Notes under the pieces: model-generated
Databases searched by the model: none
The model's input: the letters and a program-made list of their open reading frames with translations, nothing else
Told to the model about the DNA's origin: nothing
Source: Aurelia coerulea
Lineage: Eukaryota > Cnidaria > Scyphozoa > Semaeostomeae > Ulmaridae
Reading direction: 5' to 3'
DNA length: 64,000 bases
NCBI GenBank assembly: GCA_039566865.1
Contig: CM076962.1
Coordinates: 5,760,743-5,824,742 of the forward strand
Shown here: piece after piece, positions 1-11,220 of the stretch
Numbering within the stretch: position 1 is the first letter of the stretch
Layout: every line of letters starts with the position of its first letter
Program-made: the position numbers and the translations under genes

Positions 1-574
1 AGTTAGGAAAAGTCACGAAAAATAATTAGCCTAAAATTATCATAAAAAAATTACCTAGACAAAACTTGCACCCCTCCCCCGGTTCAGATAGGGTTTATTA
101 GCTTTTTTACCTTGATACCTTTATATCGTGTAAAACTCAAAAAGTTTCTATGAAATCAAAAGAAATATGTTTTCGCTAAAAATTCAACAGTTTGTAGAAT
201 ACTATTACTCAAAATACGTTTTTCCACACTGCAATTTATTGACTCTCTCACAAAAGAAAGAAACAACAATCATGCATTAAAATTTTGTGATCTTGACACA
301 AATAAACAAAAAGAAATTTCCCAGATCGGTGAAGTAATCAAACTTTGGGGATTTAAAAAAAGCGTCACTCTTCATTGGGTCACCCAGTATGTGTAGCTTT
401 GCTCTTGTGGGAATTTCTGCTGTTGGGAGCACCCTAATTTTGATGGGGTTGGGGTTAGGGTTAGAGTTAGGGTTAGGGGATGGTAGCACAATGAGTTTTT
501 GATGATATTTGAAAAAATTTCACTTTTTATTATGGGTTCATCAGGTACATTTTCCTTTTCCTTTTTGATGCAAG
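1..574. other. Non-coding stretch, no gene seen
   Basis: AT-rich sequence without a convincing reading frame. It holds a short telomere-like run (listed separately). At about 376-388 it has a solitary sequence resembling the CACCCAG+TA end of the TA-flanked TIR elements found elsewhere in the window; no partner end is visible. Confidence 0.5.
445..479 (+). repeat. Short interstitial telomere-like TTAGGG run
   Basis: About five GGGTTA-type units, including the variants GGGGTT and TTAGAG, lie in non-coding DNA. TTAGGG is the usual animal telomere repeat. A run this short and imperfect inside a chromosome is most simply a repaired break or chance. Confidence 0.6.
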
Positions 575-1530
575 TAATTGATGCTTCAGATCAGCAGTCA
601 CATATCTGGGATGTGTCCTGGATGAAAATCTCTCTGAAGAGTCGATGGCAACTAAGATGCTTGGAAAAATAACTGGCAAGCTAAAATGTCCGTCCAGGAA
701 ACAAAAATTCCTGGGTAAATCCCTTCGCAGGTTGCGTTTAAATGCTCTTATTCAACCTCATTTTGATTATGCATGCACCTTTTGGTATCCAGGGTTGAAT
801 AAGAGGCTGTAAAAAAATCCAGACGGTACAAAACAAATGCATTCGTTTTACCTCGATTTAAAAAACACAGCACATATTGGGGTTGGGGTCACAGAATTCA
901 AGGCTATAAATTGGCTCCCAACAAAGAACAGGATGGATCAATGTGTCTGTGTCAACGTAATGAAATTTTTCAGAGAAAGTGCCCCAGCATACAGTGCTGA
1001 GATATTCCGTCCTGCTAACCAGGGCCGAACAACACGAAGGTCCAAGTTCAAATTGGATATTCCATTTCGCAAAACCAATGCTGGACAAAAATATCTATCT
1101 GATCTAGGGCCCAAAACATGGAATAGTCTTTCGTCGGAGATGAAATCAACGAACAATATCAACACGTTCCAACATAAGATCAAACAGAATTTTTTCCAAA
1201 ATATACAAAAGAGGAAGATGACATATATATCTTCTATTAAGATTCGTCATTATCTCTCCTGACTATGGTATGATCTTATAAACCATGTTTACACGGAAAA
1301 CAGCAAAAATTTTTCTTTTATCATTTTTTTTCGTTGTTCCAGCACCTCTGAGGGGACCATTATGGAATTAAGGTCATCTTGACCTTTTGATGCTATCCCT
1401 GCCACTGTTATTAGGGGTGTTTTTCCTTTACGTTTTTAACCTATTATATTACATCGTATGTATTTTTATATTATAAACTTGTAAATATTTTCAAGTGGCA
1501 AATGATACATACATACATACATACATACAC
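575..1530 (+). mobile_element. 5'-truncated LINE (CR1/Jockey-like), RT C-terminal part and 3' end
   Basis: From about 590 the plus strand reads as the end of a non-LTR reverse transcriptase (YLGCVLDENL, then an LIQPHFDYACTFWYPGL thumb motif). A stop and frameshift follow near 811. The open frame 837-1262 carries the usual LINE C-terminus (LDLKNTAHIGV, INWLPTKNR, RTTRRSKFKLDIPFRKTNAG, LGPKTWNSLSSE). The 3' UTR ends in an (ATAC)n tail at about 1507-1530. The catalytic domain is absent, so this is a dead, 5'-truncated copy. Confidence 0.85.
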
Positions 1531-1654
1531 ATCAGAACTTCGAAAATGTGTTTGGTTTTAGAAAATAATATTTTAGAAAATAATTAGAAAATGTTTTAGA
1601 GGACCCTCATGAAAAGCACTCTCGAGTGACTGATGCCTTCCTCTGTAAATATCT

Positions 1655-1655
<1 letters not shown>

Positions 1656-1721
<66 letters not shown>
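1656..1721. repeat. (ATT)n microsatellite
   Basis: About 22 uninterrupted ATT units. Several LINE families in this window end in trinucleotide tails, so this may be a leftover LINE tail. Confidence 0.95.
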
Positions 1722-1724
<3 letters not shown>

Positions 1725-1752
1725 ATGCTTTTTTGTAAATTTATCTATGATA

Positions 1753-2294
1753 CAGGGTGTCCAAATAAAAAAAGTAATCCTGTTTGAAAAATCACCAAAA
1801 TTTGATTATACGGCGAATCTTCAACTTTTTTTCGTAAAGAACCAAATTATTTCCCAGACTTAGCTGATCTTGTAATTTATTTTCAACTTAGTAGGTTTAG
1901 TTCTTTTTTACGGTTGCCTGGTTTTAAATCATACTGCATGCACTGATAATTACCAAATTAATTTCTCTTCGCATATTAAGATTTCGATTTGATCATAAGT
2001 GACAGAAAACGTACACTAACGTACACTGCCAGGACATCTGAAAAATCTTGAAAATTTTGGGGAGATTTGGGCAATTCTGTAGGAAAGATTTAAGTTTTTT
2101 TCTCAAAAAAGTATAGCCCAAAATAACATTTTCAAAGTGCACTATTTCACCTTCAAGTGTAGGAAGCAAACATGATATCATCTTTAAACTTACTTGGGTC
2201 ATTGAAAACAAATCAAAAAGAAATTTTATCAAAGGTTTGATGATCGACTGCTGGTGATCTTTTAAACAGGAGTAATTTTATCTGGGACACCCGG
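1753..2294. mobile_element. Non-autonomous TIR DNA element with TA duplication
   Basis: The left end CAGGGTGTCC and the right end GGACACCCGG form inverted repeats of about 33 bp (both continue into an AATCCTGTTT or ACTCCTGTTT motif). Both sides are flanked by TA, which fits Tc1/mariner-type insertion. There is no transposase. The element is 542 bp. Confidence 0.8.
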
Positions 2295-2296
2295 TA

Positions 2297-2811
2297 ATTA
2301 GAAGAGAACATGAGAAATGTCGTAAAAAAGTTTTATTAGCGTCAAGAGTACTTGTTCCGATCTGCTGTTATATTCATCAGTTTCTTGCAAATGCCTGAAC
2401 CTTTGTTCATTAAAATATCACGAATTGTTGATGAGATAAACGATTCGTTATGACCGATTAACATGACTAGATGTCAAGAATTTGTACCTTTTACTGGTCC
2501 TTATGTTTGTAAAATCAGATGGGTAAATACCAAACTGATTTAGGCCAAGTTTATGCTCGTGCAGCAATTACGATCTATAAACAATTATGGACAGGAATTG
2601 GTAACGAGAATGTTTTTATAAAATTGAACCTGCGATAGGTAGATCTATGAACTGAACGACCTTCAATTTAGCTCCCAAAACTCCGTGGTAGCATTTTATG
2701 TACCATTTTTGTAAACATGGCTCATTTTTGTTTTGTTTTTTGCCAATCTGCAAAATCCCGGTATCCATAGTTTTTTATGTTTTATAAAAGAGCGAGTGGC
2801 AGTTTACTATC
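2297..2811. other. Non-coding stretch, nothing recognised
   Basis: AT-rich DNA between two TA-flanked elements. I see no open frame, RNA gene or repeat that I can name. Confidence 0.4.
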
Positions 2812-4674
2812 TACCGGGTGAGTCATTAAAAGCAATCCCCGTTTGGCAAAATGCTGCCTGCTCCACAGTGTTCCAGGGCATGTAATTAATGTGAAAAATG
2901 AAAGTATCAGAATTGTACCAAACTGATTTTTCTATTGTTCACCGTAGCCCGAGGAATGTCAAAACCCAAAAAACTTTCAAATCGGACAATCTAGTGCTGA
3001 GAAAACATTATTTCAAGTTAGGCCTAAAAAGTGTACTTCAGGCTTCTTTCTAAGCACAGCAAAGCCACAAAATAGCAATAAGTTTCAAATTCAAATTTCT
3101 TGGCTTGCACTCACGCGATGTTCATGATCTTTGTTTGTTCAACAGATTAAACCTTGCGGAGTATGTAGTGAAAAAGTGGATTGAAAATTTTATCTTGGGA
3201 TGCGGAAATTTTGGGAATTCATGGTGGTAACTAAACGTTAAAAAAAACTAAAACTGAATCACGAAGCGCTTCTTCAACATTAAAAACAAAAAATCTATGT
3301 TTTAGAATTCTCGGAAAGTCTATTGCAGAATCAAGTTTAAGCTATTAGCAACACGTTTGCAAAAGGGCTTAGTAGAATAAGCTCTCAAATAATTTTGGCG
3401 AATTTTTCACGAAGACCAGTTTTGCACCTTTTCAGAGTAAAAAATTGCATTTTTATGACAAAAACCTAATAGCAAAGGCAGTATTTCATTATATCTCCAC
3501 AATTTCAAATACATTTTAGCAATAGTAGTATAAAGTATTTTTACATTATTAACTAATTTTTAACGTTTTGAAGACATGCAGCCAACTCTACAATGATTTG
3601 TTATATCCCAAGGTGAAATATGCGCCTAGTAACATCGAAAAACAGAACAGACACCAAAATAGATACCTAATATGATTAGGGAGTTGTCTTCACTGGCCTT
3701 TGTGAAAAATTCGCCAAAATTTGTTGAGAGCTTATTCTACTTAGCCCTTTTGCAAGAATGTTCCCAATAGCTTAAACTTGATTCTGCAATAGCCTTACGA
3801 GAGTTCTGAAACATAGATTTTTTGTTTTCAATGTTGAAGGAGCGTTTCGTGATTCAGTTTTAGTTTGTTATGAACGATTGGTTACCATTATGGATTTGAA
3901 AAATTTGCACATCCCAAGATGAAATTTTCAATCGACCTTTTCACTACATATTCTGCAGAGTTCAATCTGTGAAACAAAACAAAGATCATGAAAATCGAGT
4001 GAGTGCAAGCCAAGAAATTTGAATTTGAAAGTTAGTGCTATTTTGTGGCCTTGCTGTGCTACAAAAGAAGCCTGCAGTACACTTTTTAAGCCTAACTTGA
4101 AATGATATTTTCTCAGCACTAAATTGTCCGATTTGAAATTTGTTTGCGTCTTGATATACGGTTAAATATAGAAACTCATTTTTAGAATCTCAGGCCACGG
4201 TTAAATATAGAAAGATCAGTTTTGTACAATTCTGAAATTTTCATTTTTTGGCATTAATTACACTAAAACGGAAATCTGGATCACAGTGTGCTCCCTGAAT
4301 ATATCAAGTCAATAATATTGAATACCGTCTTGTTTCATAGCCAATTTATTCAATCATTCCCAGCTTGAATCCGTCACTCCTTTCCGTTGATATGGGAGAT
4401 TTTCTGCCGAAATCCTCTTTCAAAAACCTGCAAAAACGAGTAGAAACGACGAGCTACATTTCCTTTTTTTCCTTCCTAACTATACTGACACTTACATGTA
4501 TTCCTGTTGTCCTCTTGGGAGAATGGAATCCCCCAGGAGAAGTTATCGATACTAGGGCAAGCCTTGTTTCCCCTCTCTAGAGGATAGGACGTGCTAAAAC
4601 TTGTTCAAGTTGCTGAAAGGAAAGTTGCTTGTGATTTTATCACGTTTTGTAAGGTTTCTCGAGGAGCTTTCTTA

Positions 4675-5328
4675 AGGCGGCAATACACTATCATCTTCAG
4701 GTAAAAGTTGCTCCACATTTTTTCTGTGAACATACAATGTTATAGTGTAAAGCGCCGTAAAAGTTGCTCGTAGTTGCTCCATAGTGTCTTTAATCCGCTT
4801 ATTTTAATCCCATTTTAATTGGCCATCGCAGAAAAAAAATTTGATCTCGGATCAAATTTTTTTTCTGCGATGCAAGTTTTTCAAAGGAGCCGACAAAGTG
4901 AGGTAACGAGCTGGCCTACACGAAGTACTACATCGTTGGCGGGACCAATTTGGCGCCCTAGATTCCTTCCAGATTCTTCCTCGGTCGGTGAGCCTCAATT
5001 CGTTCATGAAGTAGATGCTCCCTTCATCTCTGCGACTCAACCAAGGCTTCATCCAGAATCTCTTCTCTTTCCTTCTCGTTGATCTTTGCTTCAATTTTAA
5101 TGCACAGCCGAGTAAAAGTGCAGCGAGTGCCTTTTCTCGATCATCGTCTTGTTCGTCTTCCATCCCAGATCAAATTTTTTTTCTGTGATGGCCAATTAAA
5201 ATAAGCGGATTAAAGACACTATGGAGCAACTACGAGCAACTTTTAAGGCGCTTTACACTATCACATTGTATGTTCACAGAAAAAATGTGGAGCAACTTTT
5301 ACTTGAAGATGATAGTGTATTGCCGCCT
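4675..5328. mobile_element. PIF/Harbinger-type mini-element with TTA target duplication
   Basis: The termini AGGCGGCAATACAC and GTGTATTGCCGCCT are inverted and lie between TTA (4672-4674) and TTA (5329-5331). The TIRs extend for about 170 bp. A 3-bp TTA/TWA duplication is the hallmark of PIF/Harbinger. The centre carries a remnant of the transposase N-terminus on the minus strand. The element is 654 bp and cannot be autonomous. Confidence 0.85.
4852..5163 (-). pseudogene. Harbinger (HARBI1-like) transposase N-terminal remnant
   Basis: A 103-residue open frame between the TIRs of the Harbinger element. The block RRKEKRFWMKPWLSRRDEGS followed by MNELRLTDRG resembles the conserved start of HARBI1-like transposases (RFWxRPWL..R...G......ELR). 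The acidic start MEDEQDDDREKALAALLLG is also typical. The DDE catalytic domain is missing entirely and the frame ends inside the TIR, so this is a decayed relic that marks the family. It cannot encode an active nuclease. Confidence 0.7.
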
Positions 5329-5633
5329 TTAAGAACATTCTTTGTCAAAGGTAAATGGAGTAACCGATTTCAGCCAGGAAACATTCTAAAAATCATTGAA
5401 CATATTAGCTATTCAATGAAATATTGCCAAATATCATTGTTCAAAATGCTTAAACATGCCCGTTGTTCAATCATAAAATACCAATACTATTGCCTTGATA
5501 TGCAGGAAGCAGTAGCCTTTCCAACGGGAATTTCTTTACTGACTCACCCGGTATTTTCAAAATTCTGATATTTGCAAACTTACTTACTGCATTTAAGTCT
5601 GTCATAGTGTGAATATTTTATTGTTATACTCAG

Positions 5634-5747
5634 ACTGCTGTTAGAAGCAAACAAGATGAAATAGACTGCCTGAGAGAAGCACTGAATCGAGTTCGCGATG
5701 AATTAGATCAACAAAAAAGGCTCAACAAATCAATTTCACAGCGAAAG
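5634..5747 (+). CDS. Coiled-coil protein gene, exon a
   Basis: The exon runs from a TACTCAG acceptor to an AAG|GTACGT donor: 114 bp, 38 codons, phase 0 at both ends. It encodes a charged helix (QDEIDCLREALNRVRDELDQ) with heptad-like spacing of L, V and I, typical of a coiled coil. It is the first of a series of small phase-0 exons on the plus strand ending with a stop at 10000-10002. The gene must begin upstream, but no earlier exon could be recognised. I do not recognise the family; a structural or scaffold role is all the sequence suggests. Confidence 0.7.
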
Positions 5748-5765
5748 GTACGTTGATATGCAATA

Positions 5766-5885
5766 GCAAAAATAACTGATTACTCATCAAAAATAATACA
5801 TCTATCGCCATAGAAAAACGTTTTTAGTTTCGTTTTTCTATGGCGATAGATGTATTATTGTTGATGAGTAATCAGTTATTTTTGC
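5766..5885. repeat. Near-perfect 55-bp inverted repeat (hairpin)
   Basis: The arms 5766-5820 and 5831-5885 are almost exact complements (ACTGATTACTCATCA against TGATGAGTAATCAGT) around a 10-base loop. It lies in an intron directly behind coiled-coil exon a. It is probably a very small foldback MITE. Confidence 0.9.
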
Positions 5886-5983
5886 TAGTTATTATACATC
5901 GCCACACGCTTCACTGTTATTTGAGTTGATATGCAATATTTGAAATCATTTATAGCGACCAATTCTGCTTATTACTGTTTCAG

Positions 5984-6034
5984 ATTGTATTGAATGTGCA
6001 TAAAGATAACGCTTGTGAAACTGAATTTCTGATA
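5984..6034 (+). CDS. Coiled-coil gene, candidate micro-exon b
   Basis: A 51-bp open block sits between a good acceptor (TTACTGTTTCAG) and a good donor (ATA|GTATGT). It is phase 0 on both sides and reads IVLNVHKDNACETEFLI. It keeps the frame between its neighbours but is not clearly coiled coil, so it could be skipped or spurious. Confidence 0.4.
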
Positions 6035-6632
6035 GTATGTTGGCATTGCATTCGCTAAATGATTTCAATATAGTGCATCATTCCGCAAAATTATTTGCTA
6101 TGTGCAGGCACTCAGTCTTTAGATGGATTCATTGACCTACGGCTAGACGTCCCTGCTCACCAAAAAAGTTCTTTCACCTGATGGCCTTTGGCGCAGAATT
6201 AGTTTGATCATTCTGCTGCTGTGTATGGAATCAAGCAGATAAGCGAAACTATCAAGCATGATGTAATCAGTGAATGAAGCTGGGTTATTTGCTGTTATGC
6301 AGCTGACAGAGGCCTGTACCATCATGTACATATCGAAGGAGGAGGGACAGCTGAGGTGGCTGATGGCTTGTGGCTTGCAGTTCCAACGATGGGCATCAAA
6401 CCGCGCTGCTCCTAAACCACTGGGCCTTACCACCATCCAAGGTAACATAGAAAACCATATGTTGCCAGAAGTTTTTCTAAAAGAGTTGATTCTTGAGGCA
6501 TGGAAATACTGGTTCCAGACTTTTCAGTGCTAAGGACTTAATGTCTTGATAGAATATAATTTTATGTGACTTTGAACTGTACTTCACCAACGGCAAACAG
6601 TGCTGCAGCTATATTCTTTTCAATCTCCATAG

Positions 6633-6716
6633 GTTTTTAAAATGGACGTAGACAAGCAAATGGAGAGGGAATCAAAAGGACATAGCTGTTTTGAAGATGA
6701 CGAGAAACTTTATAAG
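6633..6716 (+). CDS. Coiled-coil gene, exon c
   Basis: 84 bp between CTCCATAG and AAG|GTAATA, phase 0 at both ends. It encodes VFKMDVDKQMERESKGHS followed by CFEDDEKLYK. It is highly charged and consistent with continuation of the coiled-coil protein. Confidence 0.6.
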
Positions 6717-6942
6717 GTAATATACCCTGATGGATGACCCACTTGAGTTAAAGATTTATTGGCGATTGAGAGCCGTTCGTTTGAAATTGGTACAGATTTG
6801 TTTGATATAGTGATGCTTATTACTTTTCAAATTTTTTGGCACCTGATTTGCTTTGAGTGGGGAAGTATTCCACACTTTTCAACCTTTGCAACTAATTCAA
6901 AACCGTGCTTTATGATGCAATTTGTCAAATATGTTCTGGAAA

Positions 6943-8105
6943 TTTTTTTTTTTTTTTATTTTTTTTTTTTATATTCAATATAAAATTTTACAAGAACGAA
7001 CTACTTAAGACACTACGTACAAGCTACTTTACTAAACTACGAGGACGATACCACGGAGTGCAAGAGACCGTGACAACTCCGCAGCCATTAACATAGAGAA
7101 CATGTAACTAAACTAGAATTAAATATACGGCTACGAAAAATACACATAAACGATTTTTACTGATAATTACTAAGGTTCGTTTCACTTTGCATGTCGGGCT
7201 AACTTTGGGCAGAGCAGGTCTTTTTACAAAATGGGTGAAATTGGAGATTCGATATCAGATTTGGATGGATTTGTGCCCAATGAGCCTAACATCCAATGTG
7301 AAACAAACTTACAAGCAAAAGAAATAGAGGTAAGGGGACTTGGTGATTATTAAGTGTAAAACAAAGGTTTAGAATTTCCTTAGTCAAACCGACCAGTTTG
7401 GTGAATGAAATTTAGAGTCAGTTCGAGAACATGTTTATTTACGTCACTAGAAAGGTCTTTATCACCATACAATAAAAGTTGTACCAGAACGTTGTTCGAG
7501 AGGGTGTTGATTTGAACAAATGGTTGTAATACTACTGAAAGGCCAGCGAGAAGATCTCGTCGTTGGATGCTAAATGAAGGACAAAGCAGCAAAAAGTGCT
7601 CCGTATCCTCAATACCGTCATTTGTAGGGCACATTGGGTTTATGGTGTCCTTAAAGTTGTGCTTAAATTTGTGAAAATTTAATTTACTGAGACCGACTCT
7701 TATTTGGGAAAGATACGATAAACCTAATGGGTCATGAATCCCAAAGACAGGTTTTGCAGGGGGACGAATTATTGATAAAAGCTTTGACTTAAAGGCAGCA
7801 ATGGACGGTGTAATCCTAATCTCAGGATCGAGTTTATTCCATTCAGTTATGCAGTTAGGATAGAAACTAGATTGATATTTTTCTGTTCTTGCCCTTAATC
7901 GCCCAATAACATCCTGATTGCGAAGAGAGTATTGCGACTGATGAGGTGGTGGAATCGGCTCCTTTGTATACAAGGGAGTGAGATTATTCATTATCTTGTA
8001 GAACAAAGTCATGCGTCTACTCCACCTACGGGAACTTAGTGACTCCCAACCAAGCTCTGCATAGAGTTTTTCACGCGATGTTCCCCTCCATGTTCCTGTT
8101 CTGGA
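6943..8105 (-). mobile_element. LINE B copy inside an intron of the coiled-coil gene
   Basis: The minus-strand frame 8012-7380 is the C-terminal region of LINE family B (LTPLYTKEP, FHKFKHNFKDTINPMCP, DGIEDTEHFLLLCPSF). The family recurs at 27070, 40300, 47690, 57105 and 60595. Its 3' UTR and A-rich tail show as T-rich plus-strand sequence at 6943-7130. The copy is 5'-truncated near 8105 and lacks the RT core. It is antisense to the host gene. Confidence 0.85.
7213..7329 (+). CDS. Candidate exon d of the coiled-coil gene, overlapping a LINE 3' UTR
   Basis: 117 bp, 39 codons, phase 0 at both ends, with a GGGCAG acceptor and a strong GAG|GTAAGG donor. It contains MGEIGDSISDLDGFVPNE. However, its right part aligns with the 3' UTR of LINE B (compare the palindromic block at about 60800-60900). 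It is therefore either an exonised antisense LINE segment or a chance open block. The flanking exons splice in phase with or without it. Confidence 0.35.
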
Positions 8106-8251
8106 AATGATTCATGTTCCTAATTTTATTGTCTGTCGATAGAATTTACTCCATGTTGGGGTGCAAAATACAAAATGTTTAATGATATTAATGTTTAGAA
8201 ATCATTAATCTTTCAACTGGATTCACAAAATTTATACTTTCGCATATTTAG

Positions 8252-8323
8252 GAAGAAGCTAGAAAAAGGAAGCAAGCCGAAAAGATGAAACGGAAAAGTT
8301 ACGAGATTGAATCTCTTAAAAAG
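8252..8323 (+). CDS. Coiled-coil gene, exon e
   Basis: 72 bp between CATATTTAG and AAG|GTAACC, phase 0. It encodes EEARKRKQAEKMKRKSYEIE and then SLKK, a strongly charged helical segment that fits the heptad pattern of exons a and f. Confidence 0.7.
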
Positions 8324-8353
8324 GTAACCAAAATTTCTTTCAAACAGAGCATT

Positions 8354-8400
8354 AAACTGCGTGTCTGTTGAACTGCGTGTCTGTTGAACTGCGTGTCAAC
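8354..8400. repeat. Short tandem duplication
   Basis: About 2.5 copies of an 18-19-bp unit containing GCGTGTCTGTTGAACT, in an intron. Confidence 0.8.
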
Positions 8401-9225
8401 GTCAGATTTGAAATGTAAATTTTGTACTCTTTTTATGTTCAAAATTGAACCTTAGAATCAGTTAACTGTTAACTGTTGAGTGGCGGAATATCATACGGTG
8501 ATTTTCTGAAAATAGAGCGGATGTCCCAAAAACGAGTATTCTGTCGAAAAGAACATTTTATTTCCTGGGGGACTGAGAGCCACGTTTCAGTGAACTTTTC
8601 AAAAATTTGCTTGTCATTGTCGTCGCGGATTAACTTAACGGTATTTACAGATCTGATGCTTAGATTTCTTTATGTTTCTTCAAATTTTTGTTTCTTAAAG
8701 ATAGAAGGCTACATTTCATCTTGCTTGTAAAAAGTTTTTTGTGATTGTCGTGGATTATCTTTATGGTTCTTCAACTCTTATGACTAGATTAGTTGGCTCT
8801 TAGGTTATAGCTCTTGATTTCAAAATTGTGGAAAAAGCAAACTTTAAGGGTTTGACAGAGACATGATAAATCTACCATCAAATTCTTTCTCCGTCTCATC
8901 CAAATTTCTATCAGCTTTTCAGACAATTAGCATCACTTCTTGAAAACAGCTAAATTCACATACCCAAGATTAAAATACAGAATGTTAAATTACCAAGGGT
9001 TTTGTTGTTTTTGTCACGAATTCAAGCTTTTTTAAGGGAAGATGGAATTTTCTGAGCAACAGATAATCAGCAAAGCAATTACAGAACAAACTAATCTTTA
9101 AAATTGTATAGAGGACTGCACTTCTTTCTTAACTGGTGAGGCAGACAGACATATGTGTGCATTTTTCTTCCTGAGAAACAATGACCAAATAGTTTTCACG
9201 CAGAAGAAAATTTAGAAACTAACAA

Positions 9226-9316
9226 TTTCTCGTGTATAACATGGTATTTCTCGTGTATAACATGGTATTTCTCGTGTATAACATGGTATTTCTCGTGTAT
9301 AACATGGTATTTCTCG
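9226..9316. repeat. 21-bp minisatellite, about four copies
   Basis: Near-identical units around TTTCTCGTGTATAACATGG are repeated head to tail in the intron just before exon f. There are no spacers, so it is not an array of any other kind. Confidence 0.95.
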
Positions 9317-9366
9317 TAAAAATGGTAGAAAAGCTGCAAATGCAATTCATCACTTTGTTTCTTTAG

Positions 9367-9435
9367 GAGCTTCGCTCTGCTGACTTAGAACTAAACGAGA
9401 CTGCTGCAAAGCTGTACGAGCTTGAATCTAGCCAG
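9367..9435 (+). CDS. Coiled-coil gene, exon f
   Basis: 69 bp between TTTCTTTAG and CAG|GTTTGT, phase 0. It encodes ELRSADLELNETAAKLYELE and then SSQ, with leucines and alanines at heptad positions. Confidence 0.7.
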
Positions 9436-9927
9436 GTTTGTAGACTATTTCCAAAGCGCATTCAAGTTGCTTTATCGTTCTGTTCAGTCGTGCCGTTGTA
9501 CAACAGTCACATTGTAGAGGTCGTATGATATCATTGTTGTCACTTCTTGGAAGAGCCTGGTTTAATTGTTGAATAACGAGCCTCACATCCGTACACAGTA
9601 ACCTCTTCATTTACCTCAACTCGTTTAGCCAGTCCCAAATTTGACCAAGAAAGCGTAAGAAAGCCCCTGATGTTTGACAAAAAGTCATCTATCTGTTTGA
9701 AGCTTGTGTCTAAATGTAAAGAAATTAATAAACATGAATGCTGATTTTAAAGCTAGTTCTTCATTGAGTAATATATCCAAACTCACTTTTACCATTGAAG
9801 CGATTTACTATTTAGATGATTTTCAAACAGTGACAATTAATTTTTGTATCACCTGCTAGAAATTATAGAAGTTTGATGCAGCTTTGGATTCTTTAAGCAC
9901 ATTGAATGACTTGTGTTTTTTATCTAG

Positions 9928-10002
9928 AGAAAAGCCAGCCCAAGAATATCAACTGATGCTGAAAATGAGCCTGCTTTAGATGAACTCTGGCAGCACACGT
10001 AG
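9928..10002 (+). CDS. Coiled-coil gene, last exon with stop
   Basis: The acceptor TTTTTATCTAG is followed by 24 codons (RKASPRISTDAENEPALDEL, WQHT) and a TAG stop at 10000-10002. The acidic, Ser/Pro-containing tail ends the coiled coil. A possible AATAAA polyadenylation signal is at 10857-10862. I do not recognise the protein. Confidence 0.65.
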   Translation, partial: RKASPRISTDAENEPALDELWQHT

Positions 10003-11220
10003 TGTTGAATCAATTTTACACCGGCACCCAGCGTTAATTGATTAACTACATCGCACACTGCTACCCGCATATTTTGAATGAACTTGTATGAGATATTCGT
10101 ACTGTTGTCGTATCATTGATATCAGTAGCTACGTTGGGACTTGGGATTACGTAGGTTTCCAAAATATAAGACCACTGTAGCTGTTTGATAAAGCTGTTTG
10201 ACTGAAATCTGCCGTACATCTCATCACATGATAACAGCAGCTATGTGTGCGAAACAAGACACACTTTTATTTCAACATGCTTTACGCTTTGGTATAAATG
10301 GCACATTTGGCTGCCCAGCAACCATGTTTTTCCAGCAAAAGAGAAAAAGGTTCTTTGGGTGAAATGCTTTTGTTCGATTTGATTCTAAATTTTGTGCCAT
10401 CATCACTATCTCTTTAGCAGTCTTCTCTGGCAAATGCGTGATTTTGCCGTTACACTTGTCAAGCTTTCATGTGTTTCAAATTATGAAAATTTACCAATTG
10501 TTTCGAGTTTTGCTTGTCATGTCATCAAAAACTTTTAATCAGAAAGCCTGTTACCTACCAAGTTACTCTTTTGTGGGGTTGGAGAGACTGTTGAAGATTG
10601 CAATCTTATAAGCTTTAACTTCATCTATGCTGTTCCAATTTCATGCCAATAATTTATATTTTGAAGATTCATCGTCCATTACAATTCATAGATAGTAGAA
10701 CTATCTAAAACGCTACAATTTTTAAAGAATCAAATTTGGTAAATTGGTTTGACAACGTCATCCTTCAAACATAGTAAAACCAGCAAATGGGAACTTTAAT
10801 TTATTAAGAACCTGAGGCGTGAAATTCTGTGGTGTAATATTTTAGGATGTTGCTTAAATAAATAAGTGGTCCCTGGTCCCATTGCTATATAAAACCATGC
10901 TGTTTGCATGCTTTGTACATGCAGTTATCGAATCCAGTTTCGATGCAGTTCTTACAAAGTTAAAAAAAATGTCTGATTAAGAATTAGCCTGGCTGAAATT
11001 ATTCGGAGTTATGGTTTTTTTAATATGATGTTTATTTTTATTGTAGTCGAAGCTCAACCTATACAGTCTCGAGGAAATAGCTGCATTCTTCACTGTAGTT
11101 GAATGAATATTATATTAGTAGCGTATAATCTCGACTGTCTCTTTATCTCTAGATCTAAAAGCTGCTATTTAAGGCATAAATGTCATATAAGAAATGTTGA
11201 TTTTAATGGACATTGCATTT
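10003..11220. other. 3' flank of the coiled-coil gene
   Basis: No open frame of note. AATAAA at 10857-10862, followed by AATAAG, could end an 850-base 3' UTR. No repeat family was recognised. Confidence 0.4.

Larger units (their letters stand above)
2814..5551. mobile_element. Large foldback-containing TIR element (CCGGGTGAGTC family), host to a nested Harbinger element
   Basis: The left end is TA+CCGGGTGAGTCATTAAAA and the right end is GACTCACCCGG+TA at 5552-5553. Inside it are two long imperfect inverted arms, about 2850-3420 and 3690-4290, sharing blocks such as TTGGCTTGCACTC, CTTGATTCTGCAATAG and their complements. The Harbinger-type element at 4675-5328 sits inside the right part. Other ends of the same family occur at 15709 and as internal sequence near 32890. 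I cannot exclude two adjacent elements of one family rather than one. Confidence 0.6.

Noticed and set aside
5221..5568. 115-residue plus-strand frame
   Set aside because: It starts within the TIR of the Harbinger element and runs through the flank of another element; no protein family.
9226..9316. Evenly spaced repeats that could suggest a CRISPR array
   Set aside because: Units are contiguous with no spacers and the DNA is eukaryotic; it is a minisatellite.
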